Source: a bacterium
GTDB taxonomy: Bacteria > Patescibacteria > Paceibacteria > UBA9973
Direction of reading: 5' to 3'
Length of the DNA stretch: 8,998 nt
Assembly: GCA_021813235.1 (NCBI GenBank)
Contig: JAKALG010000029.1
Coordinates: 1-8,998, forward strand
The first letter of the stretch is position 1; the number at the start of each line of letters is the position of its first letter. The notes under the pieces are model-generated. The model saw nothing but the letters and a program-made list of their open reading frames with translations, made no database searches and was not told where the DNA came from. A program made the translations under genes and the position numbers. This document shows positions 1 to 4,073 of the stretch, in pieces.

Positions 1-8
1 GGAACATG

Positions 9-22
9 GGGAGATTCACCGA
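9..22 (+). repeat. Partial third copy of the 129-156 repeat
   Basis: The 14 bases GGGGAGATTCACCG match the first 14 bases of the repeat arm at 129-142 (GGGGAGACTCACTG) at 12 positions. Both differences are C/T transitions. The similarity stops there. It may be a decayed copy of the repeat or chance. Confidence 0.35.
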
Positions 23-128
23 CGGCGACGAACCAGATATAGGCAGTAGACGGGAGAGATAATGGCCACTCTCAATCTCGGTTTTTAACACCGTCTAATA
101 TGTGGAACGCCGCATTCGATGAACCTCT

Positions 129-156
129 GGGGAGACTCACTGGTATCAAAGCAGGG
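129..156 (+). repeat. Inverted repeat, left arm
   Basis: This 28-base arm is the reverse complement of 438-465 at 23 of 28 positions, and all five differences are transitions. The inner 12 bases (ATCAAAGCAGGG, 145-156) match perfectly. The two arms enclose the minus-strand gene at 158-427 closely: this arm begins 1 base beyond its stop codon. In the minus-strand transcript this arm is the 3' UTR. It could be a terminal inverted repeat of a 337-bp cassette or an RNA pairing element. Confidence 0.7.
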
Positions 157-157
157 T

Positions 158-427
158 TTATTTTGTTGCGACCTTTGATAATAACCATCTCCTATAATTG
201 TCCATGAACATGTCTCTATCCTGTCTGAAAAGATAATCTCCATACGCACGCTTTCGGTTACCAAACACATTATTTCTCCAACTTTTGCCCCCATCTTCTG
301 GTCTTTGTCCGCTCTCCCGATTAAGTTCTTCACGAAACATTTTCATGGTGAATCTTTTAGATAGTTCGAACACGCCATCTTTCTTTATGTATTCTAAGTG
401 AGCAAGCGTTAATTCTTTGTTTGTCAT
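158..427 (-). CDS. Small basic protein of unknown function, divergent from the repressor operon
   Basis: I do not recognise this 89-residue protein. It is soluble, rich in Arg, Lys, Asp and aromatic residues, with no signal peptide or membrane segment. The N-terminal third looks helical (TLAHLEYIKKDGVFELSKRF) and the C-terminal part is an Arg- and Tyr-rich charged helix ending in RRWLLSKVATK. The start at 427 is chosen because it is preceded by AGGGG nine bases upstream, the only clear Shine-Dalgarno-like sequence in the window. A minus-strand promoter lies at 476-503. It is the only convincing minus-strand gene here. It is bracketed by the inverted repeat at 129-156 and 438-465, which suggests a self-contained cassette or a post-transcriptionally controlled gene. 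Its basic character would fit nucleic-acid binding, but that is inference only. Confidence 0.6.
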   Translation of the reverse strand: MTNKELTLAHLEYIKKDGVFELSKRFTMKMFREELNRESGQRPEDGGKSWRNNVFGNRKRAYGDYLFRQDRDMFMDNYRRWLLSKVATK

Positions 428-437
428 TGCTTGTTAC

Positions 438-465
438 CCCTGCTTTGATGTCAGTGAACCTTCCC
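438..465 (-). repeat. Inverted repeat, right arm, in the leader of the minus-strand gene
   Basis: This is the partner of the arm at 129-156. In the minus-strand mRNA it forms most of the 5' leader, starting a few bases after the predicted transcription start, and its 3' end contains the AGGGG ribosome-binding sequence. Paired with the 3' UTR arm it gives 25 of 28 possible base pairs, two of them G-U. Pairing would therefore cover the ribosome-binding site. Confidence 0.7.
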
Positions 466-474
466 TCTGAATGT

Positions 475-539
475 AAGGATAGCATATTGCAAAAAGCGTG
501 CAAGCCCTACCCTGTGGATAAACTCCTTGCAGTATCCTT
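475..539. promoter_or_regulatory. Candidate operator region between divergent promoters
   Basis: AAGGATA at 475-481 and TATCCTT at 533-539 are inverted copies. The first covers the -10 of the minus-strand promoter; the second lies in the spacer of the plus-strand promoter. Between them is a shorter inverted pair, TTGCA (487-491) and TGCAA (499-503), the latter overlapping the minus-strand -35. Short spaced inverted repeats are typical targets of ribbon-helix-helix dimers, and the adjacent gene at 562-723 encodes such a protein. Binding is inferred, not seen. Confidence 0.4.
476..503 (-). promoter_or_regulatory. Minus-strand sigma70-type promoter with extended -10
   Basis: Read on the minus strand, TTGCAC (503-498), a 16-base spacer and TATCCT (481-476) form a -35/-10 pair, and TGC stands directly before the -10. 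Transcription would start near 469, just ahead of the repeat arm at 465-438, giving a leader of about 40 bases before the ATG at 427. It lies back to back with the repressor promoter at 527-555. Confidence 0.5.
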
Positions 540-555
540 GCATAGGTGATATGAT
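527..555 (+). promoter_or_regulatory. Promoter of the repressor operon, likely giving a leaderless mRNA
   Basis: TTGCAG (527-532), a 17-base spacer and TATGAT (550-555) form a good sigma70-type promoter, with TG one base upstream of the -10. Only six bases separate the -10 from the ATG at 562, so the transcript should begin at or next to the start codon, without room for a ribosome-binding site. Confidence 0.65.
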
Positions 556-561
556 TTAACT

Positions 562-723
562 ATGAAAAAAGACCTAAATATAAGGGTTTCTAGGGAATCC
601 TATAAAGAGTTGAGCAAATTAGCCAAAAATGAAGGACGCACTATCAAAGGAATGATGCACCAAGTCGTTAATGAATACATTGATAATCGGCTGGCTCGGA
701 AAGAACCAAATCTCAATCAATGA
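562..723 (+). CDS. Ribbon-helix-helix (Arc/CopG-type) transcriptional repressor
   Basis: This 53-residue protein has the compact layout of a ribbon-helix-helix DNA-binding protein. A short beta strand at residues 4-9 (DLNIRV) would pair in the dimer and enter the DNA major groove. Helix A is at about 11-23 (ESYKELSKLAKNEG), the turn at GRT, and helix B at about 27-42 (IKGMMHQVVNEYID). It probably represses its own promoter and the divergent minus-strand one. The start at 562 gives the strand near the N-terminus, as is usual for the family, and sits directly behind the promoter at 527-555. It heads a four-gene operon; the next gene starts one base after its stop. An antitoxin role is possible for this fold, but no recognisable toxin lies beside it. 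Confidence 0.8.
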   Translation: MKKDLNIRVSRESYKELSKLAKNEGRTIKGMMHQVVNEYIDNRLARKEPNLNQ

Positions 724-724
724 T

Positions 725-952
725 ATGAAACCCAAAGTCTCAAAACTCTCTACTACCTATATCCACCACGAGACTGAAATAAAGTGCGAAGTGGATGCAA
801 AGACTGGCAAACTCACCATTGCCAACGGTCAGAAGAACAGATATAACCGATTTAACGAACCGACCAACTCTTTCGTTTTTATAGATTCCAAACCGGAGAC
901 AGTAGAGAAAGTGGCAAAAGCATTATTGGCGATTGTAAAAGCAGTTAAATAA
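725..952 (+). CDS. Small protein of unknown function (operon gene 2)
   Basis: I do not recognise this 75-residue protein. Its N-terminal half looks beta-rich (TEIKCEVDAKTGKLTIANG) and its C-terminus forms an amphipathic helix (ETVEKVAKALLAIVKAVK). There is no membrane segment or cysteine pair. The frame stays open upstream to an ATG at 671, but that would overlap the repressor gene by 53 bases. The ATG at 725, one base after the repressor stop, is the likelier start by translational coupling. There is no Shine-Dalgarno sequence. The next gene follows after one base. Confidence 0.65.
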   Translation: MKPKVSKLSTTYIHHETEIKCEVDAKTGKLTIANGQKNRYNRFNEPTNSFVFIDSKPETVEKVAKALLAIVKAVK

Positions 953-953
953 T

Positions 954-1241
954 ATGAAATACGAATTAGCTAAAAAATTAAAAGAGGCGGGATTTCCCCA
1001 AGATAAATGTTCGATGTTATGGAAATCTCAATCGGTTGGAACCGCTTTTAATCCAGGAAATATTGCCTGTCCAACTCTTTCGGAACTTATAGAAGCGTGT
1101 GGAGATTTTTTGGTCAAACTGGAAAGGCACGGAGCTGGATGGGGAGCTTTTAATGCTGATGCGCCTGCCGCAATGGGATACAATGGTAAAACCCCTGAAG
1201 AAGCTGTTGCCGAGCTTTGGCTTGCTCTTCACAAGAAATGA
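954..1241 (+). CDS. Phage-type small hypothetical protein (operon gene 3)
   Basis: The 95-residue product resembles, from memory, a widespread family of unnamed phage proteins. These open with an amphipathic YELAKKLKEAGFPQ helix, carry a PTLSELIEACG segment (residues 40-50), and end in a TPEEAVAELWLALHKK helix (80-95). A central W/G-rich stretch (GAGWGAF) sits between. No catalytic motif is visible and the function is unknown. The start has no Shine-Dalgarno sequence and lies one base after the preceding stop. Its TGA overlaps the next ATG (ATGA), so expression is probably coupled within the repressor operon. Confidence 0.75.
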   Translation: MKYELAKKLKEAGFPQDKCSMLWKSQSVGTAFNPGNIACPTLSELIEACGDFLVKLERHGAGWGAFNADAPAAMGYNGKTPEEAVAELWLALHKK

Positions 1242-1474
1242 CCCCAGACCTTCTATCAAAATACCGCCAGATAGAGTTCAAACCAGACGGAACACTATTT
1301 GGCCTCCCCATCCTAGAAGCTCTCAAACAACAAAGGTGTCCCATCTGCGGCTCCAAACTATATCTCATGTTAAAACGCCCCATGTATTACTGTAAATCCA
1401 AGACCCATAAGAGCTTTGTGGTGAGTAAGGAAAAGGTAGAGAAGTGCTTGACAGCTAAACAGGTACTATGCTAG
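1238..1474 (+). CDS. Small zinc-ribbon-like protein (operon gene 4)
   Basis: This 78-residue protein has a likely metal site: a CPICG knuckle at Cys34 and Cys37, followed by Cys52 and His57 (YYCKSKTHK). Together they could bind one zinc ion. The N-terminal 30 residues look like a helical lead. The start at 1238 is in a 4-base ATGA overlap with the gene before it; an upstream start at 1217 would overlap that gene more and is less likely. The last codons contain the -35 and -10 elements of the promoter at 1448-1477. A nucleic-acid-binding or adaptor role is plausible for such a small zinc ribbon, but no specific function can be given. Confidence 0.7.
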   Translation: MTPDLLSKYRQIEFKPDGTLFGLPILEALKQQRCPICGSKLYLMLKRPMYYCKSKTHKSFVVSKEKVEKCLTAKQVLC

Positions 1475-1477
1475 TAT
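1448..1477 (+). promoter_or_regulatory. Strong promoter embedded in the end of the zinc-ribbon gene
   Basis: A perfect -35 TTGACA (1448-1453), an 18-base spacer and TAGTAT (1472-1477) are preceded by TGC, an extended -10. Transcription would start near 1484, exactly where a hairpin begins and about 70 bases before a terminator. This argues for a small RNA rather than a messenger. Confidence 0.55.
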
Positions 1478-1483
1478 TCCTAT

Positions 1484-1556
1484 TGAGGTGAGGATATTCC
1501 TTCACCTCATAAAATTCAAATAGCCATCTAGCCCCGTACCAGATAGCGGGGCTTTT
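1484..1556 (+). ncRNA. Candidate small RNA of about 73 nt
   Basis: The transcript predicted from the promoter at 1448-1477 would begin with a hairpin: TGAGGTGA (1484-1491) pairs with TCACCTCA (1502-1509), with GG/CC pairing further in past a bulge. An A/T-rich single-stranded linker (1510-1529) follows, then the terminator hairpin at 1530-1556. No convincing ORF fits inside. Promoter, two hairpins and terminator in this spacing resemble a trans-acting small RNA or an RNA decoy. Alternatively, the first hairpin is part of the 3' end of the repressor operon mRNA. Confidence 0.4.
1530..1556 (+). terminator. Intrinsic terminator after the repressor operon
   Basis: AGCCCCG (1530-1536) and CGGGGCT (1547-1553) form a 7-bp GC-rich stem with a 10-base loop, followed by a short T run (TTTT from 1553). 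The stem is strong but the T tract is brief, so termination may be partial. It ends the four-gene operon and the candidate small RNA. Confidence 0.65.
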
Positions 1557-1773
1557 GGCATATGAATCTCTGAAAGAGAAAACGAAGGACGAAACAAGTC
1601 CCTTAGAACAAAGAGAAAGAAAAGAGAAAGAGTACCCTAGAGAAACGAAACTTGTGTTACTCCATTTAGGGAGCCATCCAGATAAAGATAAAAGAATTAT
1701 ATCCTTTAAGATAAAATATGCAAATAAGCGAAATGTTTATAAACTGTGTATAACTCTTGTGGACAGTAAATAG
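1555..1773 (+). pseudogene. Doubtful 72-codon purine-rich reading frame
   Basis: An open frame runs from a TTG that lies inside the terminator to TAG at 1771-1773, with no ATG in frame. The product would be very Lys/Glu/Arg-rich in its first half, with a beta-like second half (RIISFKIKYANKRNVYKLCI). No promoter lies between the terminator and this frame, there is no ribosome-binding site, and the ATG at 1562 is in another frame and stops after three codons. It may be the decayed remnant of a gene or just non-coding sequence with a purine bias (1610-1632 is 23 uninterrupted purines). I would not count it as a functional gene. Confidence 0.25.
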
Positions 1774-1788
1774 TAGATATGCTATTGT
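1760..1788 (+). promoter_or_regulatory. Promoter of the chaperonin-packaging operon
   Basis: TGGACA (1760-1765, five of six consensus bases), a 17-base spacer and TATTGT (1783-1788) preceded by TGC form an extended -10 promoter. Seven bases separate the -10 from the ATG at 1796, so the message should be leaderless or nearly so. It is the only plausible promoter ahead of the gene string from 1796 until the internal promoter at 4106-4134. Confidence 0.55.
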
Positions 1789-1795
1789 CTTAAAC

Positions 1796-1882
1796 ATGAT
1801 AACTCCTAGAATAATTTTGTGGTCATTTACAGCTTTAATAAGTTTGGGAATGGTATTAGTTATAATTCATTTACATTCATGA
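1796..1882 (+). CDS. 28-residue single-span membrane peptide
   Basis: This short frame starts at an ATG directly behind the promoter at 1760-1788. It encodes an N-terminal MITPR followed by a hydrophobic stretch (residues 6-25, including ILWSF and GMVLVII) ending in HLHS: one transmembrane helix and almost nothing else. Its TGA overlaps the ATG of the next membrane gene (ATGA at 1879-1882), which supports real translation. Role unknown; such peptides in phages may be holin-related or regulatory, but nothing specific shows this. The competing reading is a GTG start at 1819 for the next gene, which would make this peptide spurious. Confidence 0.45.
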   Translation: MITPRIILWSFTALISLGMVLVIIHLHS

Positions 1883-2121
1883 TTTATTTCATATTAGGAT
1901 GTATTGCAGGTTTAGTAATTTCGATTATAATATCTTTTATAGCATTTGTAGTTTTGTCAAAAAACCAAGAAAAGATAGAAAGATTTATAGCTAACAATCC
2001 TTTTCCATCAAAAACAAATAATGAAAAAGCGTATATTGTTGGTCTATCAGATGAAGAACAAAGTCAACAAGATGTATTTGATAAAGCAAATTCAGAAAAA
2101 AAAGTTATTAAAATAAACTAA
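1879..2121 (+). CDS. Small single-span membrane protein with a cytoplasmic tail
   Basis: The 80-residue product starts with a strongly hydrophobic helix (residues 2-27, including ILGCIAGLVISIIISF) followed by a positively charged segment (SKNQEKIERF). By the positive-inside rule this puts the C-terminal 50 residues in the cytoplasm. The tail is polar and acidic in the middle (GLSDEEQSQQ) and basic at the end (EKKVIKIN). The ATG at 1879 is preferred because it overlaps the stop of the preceding peptide by 4 bases and places the helix right at the N-terminus; a GTG at 1819 in frame would add a polar 20-residue extension. Phage genomes often carry such one-helix proteins of unknown role; an inner-membrane or lysis-related role is possible. 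Confidence 0.65.
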   Translation: MIYFILGCIAGLVISIIISFIAFVVLSKNQEKIERFIANNPFPSKTNNEKAYIVGLSDEEQSQQDVFDKANSEKKVIKIN

Positions 2122-2126
2122 ACTAT

Positions 2127-2336
2127 ATGAAGAATAGAGACCGTAAGAAAGTAGAAGAAGAAGTTAACAATGATAATAAAGAAAAAATCGAAGCTTTCCT
2201 AAAGGATTATCAAGAACTTTCCAGAAAACATAATCTTGATTTAAGTGCTCAACTTCAATTTTCAGTCAATGGAATCGTTCCTAGAATTGTTGTTATTCCT
2301 TTACAAATAGAAAATAAACAAGATGCAAGCAAATAA
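2127..2336 (+). CDS. Small soluble protein of unknown function upstream of GroES
   Basis: This 69-residue protein has a highly charged helical N-terminus (residues 1-35, rich in Lys, Glu and Asn) and a C-terminal beta-like portion (LSAQLQFSVNGIVPRIVVIP). From memory, small phage proteins with a KHNLDL-type helix followed by an NGIVP strand pair are common in metagenomic phages, but I cannot name the family. It starts five bases after the membrane-protein gene without a Shine-Dalgarno sequence. Its 3' end overlaps the GroES gene by 14 bases, so it belongs to the same operon. A link to the chaperonin is only positional. Confidence 0.65.
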   Translation: MKNRDRKKVEEEVNNDNKEKIEAFLKDYQELSRKHNLDLSAQLQFSVNGIVPRIVVIPLQIENKQDASK

Positions 2337-2556
2337 TAAGTTTGTGATGATTAAGCCATCAGGTTCAAAGACCTTTTCTATTCCGGATGGTGCCGTAGAC
2401 CTTTTGATTGGAAAAGTAATATCTGTAGGAGAAGAAGTAAAAGATATTAGAAAAGGCCAGCAAGTAGCGTTTGACCATCGACGGTCATTCAAGGGAGTTT
2501 TGGAGGGAGAGGAAATATATTTTACAGAGTTTGATAAAATAATGGCTAAAAAATGA
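2323..2556 (+). CDS. groES: Phage GroES-type co-chaperonin (short form)
   Basis: At 77 residues this is shorter than bacterial GroES (about 95). Its order fits the family: a first strand (KFVMIKP), a loop (residues 12-22) ending in SIPDGA, the core GKVISVGEEVKDIRKGQQVAF (30-50), and the closing EGEEIYFTEFDKIMAK (61-76), matching the GEEYLIMREDDILA end of typical GroES. The loop is short and lacks the usual GGI-V/I-L tripeptide; Phe18-Ser19-Ile20 could replace it. GroES caps the GroEL ring to close the folding chamber in the cytoplasm. The assignment is strengthened by the GroEL gene overlapping it by 4 bases. It overlaps the previous gene by 14 bases. A start at 2347 is possible but would remove most of the first strand. 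Confidence 0.85.
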   Translation: MQANNKFVMIKPSGSKTFSIPDGAVDLLIGKVISVGEEVKDIRKGQQVAFDHRRSFKGVLEGEEIYFTEFDKIMAKK

Positions 2557-4073
2557 AAAAAATACTAAGTGGTAAGGCTTCATTTGAAGCCAATATGAAA
2601 GGAATAAATGCTGTTGCTGACATTGTAAAGGCAACTCTTGGCCCCAAAGGCAAAAACGCAATGATTGATAAGGGTTATGGAGCGCCTGTCATCACCAACG
2701 ACGGTGTTTCTATCGCCCATGAAATACAACTTGAAGATGAGAACGAAAATCAAGCTGCTGAATCTATTAAAGAAGTAGCCCTAAAGACCAATGAGTCATG
2801 CGGCGACGGTACTACAACTTCAATTGTATTGGCTCAAGCTTTGGTTCATGAAGGATTGAAATATCCTGATAATGCAATGGAAATAAAGGACTCCTTGAAC
2901 AAAGCAGTTATCAAGGCAGTTGATGAACTTAAAAAGCTATCTCGTCCAATAAAAACCAATGAAGATTTGTTGAATGTTGCTACTATTTCTTCAGAAAGTA
3001 AAGAAATAGGCTCTATCATAACTTCTATTTTCAAAACAATCGGAAAAGAGGGTGTTATCACAGTTGAAGACTCGCAAGCTCCTTATATTGAAACCGAAAT
3101 CGTAGAAGGATACCAAGTGGAAAAAGGATTTGCTACTCCATACATGATAAACGCTCCTGCCAATAGAGCAGAATACCAAAATGTAAAGACATTCTGTTTC
3201 GCTGGCAAAATACAAACAGTTTCAGAAATAATGCCATTTCTTGAGAAAGTAGCACAATCACATAAAGAAATGGTTATTTTCTGCGATGATATTGATTTGA
3301 CTGTTCTATCAATGCTTGTACAAAGCAGGCAAAAAGGGTCATTTAACTCTTTGGTTATTAAATGTGCCTCTCAAAGAAATGAAATCCTTGAAGATATTGC
3401 TACGATAACTGGCGCTCGTCTTGTTTCTCGTGAAACAGATAAACTTGAAACATTGGACGAAAAGTGTCTTGGAACTGCCCGCTCTGTAGGTTCAAACTAC
3501 GGAAAGACTGTTATTATTGGTGGTAAAGGAAAAACTGCCTCAAAGATTAAGTACTTAAAAAACATTCTAAAGCAAATAAAGAATGAAAATGAATATGACC
3601 TGATCGAAAAAAGAATTGCCAGATTGCAAGGCGGTGTGGCAGTTATAAAAGTAGGCGCTAAAACAGAAAGTGAGGCCAAATATCTTAAACTAAAGATTGA
3701 AGATGCCGTAAATGCTACCAAATCAGCTCTTGAAGAAGGAATTGTAGAAGGGGGTGGTATGACACTAAGAAAGATTGCAGAAAAAATTGGCCAGGAAACG
3801 GTTGGTGAAAAGATACTATCGGCCGCTCTTAAATATCCTTTGAAGATAATCATTGAAAATGCCGGTAAAGATTATGTGGATATCCTGTTGAAACTACCCA
3901 AAGGAAAAGGATATGACGCTAAGACAGATACCTATGTAGATATGATTAAAAATGGTATAATAGACCCAACAAAGGTCGAAAGGTGTTCTATCGAAAACTC
4001 TGTGTCATTCGCTGGCATATTTCTAACGACGATGGCAAATATAGCCAACAAGAAAGAGCCTATAAAAGAATGA
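2553..4073 (+). CDS. groEL: Divergent phage GroEL chaperonin
   Basis: The 506-residue protein is a group I chaperonin subunit that folds client proteins in an ATP-driven ring in the cytoplasm. Equatorial nucleotide-binding motifs are intact: TLGPKGKN (28-35), ITNDGVSIA (47-55, Asp50 matching E. coli Asp52), CGDGTTTS (83-90, Asp85 matching Asp87), IEDAVNATK (382-390, Asp384 matching Asp398), the GGG turn (400-402) and DPTKVERC (471-478). The apical domain (about 185-360) is much less conserved: the usual PGFGDRR segment is replaced by a three-residue-shorter CASQRNE (271-277), and positions matching Phe204 and Val264 are Met and Gln. It lacks the GGM-repeat tail; it ends at NKKEPIKE. About 40 residues shorter than E. 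coli GroEL. It overlaps groES and the next gene by 4 bases each (ATGA). The ATPase should work; altered client or co-chaperonin preference is inferred. Confidence 0.97.
   Translation: MKKILSGKASFEANMKGINAVADIVKATLGPKGKNAMIDKGYGAPVITNDGVSIAHEIQLEDENENQAAESIKEVALKTNESCGDGTTTSIVLAQALVHEGLKYPDNAMEIKDSLNKAVIKAVDELKKLSRPIKTNEDLLNVATISSESKEIGSIITSIFKTIGKEGVITVEDSQAPYIETEIVEGYQVEKGFATPYMINAPANRAEYQNVKTFCFAGKIQTVSEIMPFLEKVAQSHKEMVIFCDDIDLTVLSMLVQSRQKGSFNSLVIKCASQRNEILEDIATITGARLVSRETDKLETLDEKCLGTARSVGSNYGKTVIIGGKGKTASKIKYLKNILKQIKNENEYDLIEKRIARLQGGVAVIKVGAKTESEAKYLKLKIEDAVNATKSALEEGIVEGGGMTLRKIAEKIGQETVGEKILSAALKYPLKIIIENAGKDYVDILLKLPKGKGYDAKTDTYVDMIKNGIIDPTKVERCSIENSVSFAGIFLTTMANIANKKEPIKE

Larger units (their letters stand above)
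1..157. other. Left-edge region without a convincing gene
   Basis: No gene can be supported here. On the plus strand one frame is open from the window edge to a TAA at 60-62. It contains an ATG at 6-8 and 17 further codons, so it could be the last residues of a gene lying to the left. An ATG at 62-64 overlaps that stop but reaches TAA after 8 codons. Positions 47-53 and 91-97 are perfectly complementary (TAGACGG and CCGTCTA), with further short GAGAG/CTCTC matches inside, so a folded RNA or the end of a transcript is possible. The rest is the downstream flank of the minus-strand gene at 158-427, including one arm of its inverted repeat. Confidence 0.5.

Noticed and set aside
138..156. Resemblance to a cDNA-library (SMART-type) adapter
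   Set aside because: CACTGGTATCAAAGCAGGG resembles the remembered adapter but differs at several bases, and the inverted copy at 438-465 has different changes, so an artefact is unlikely.
671..724. Upstream start for the gene at 725-952
   Set aside because: It would overlap the repressor gene by 53 bases and adds residues that look like out-of-frame repressor sequence; the ATG at 725 directly follows the repressor stop.
3497..3853. 118-codon minus-strand frame within groEL
   Set aside because: It is the shadow of a strongly conserved chaperonin coding region, with low-complexity Ser/Phe-rich translation and no promoter or coupling.
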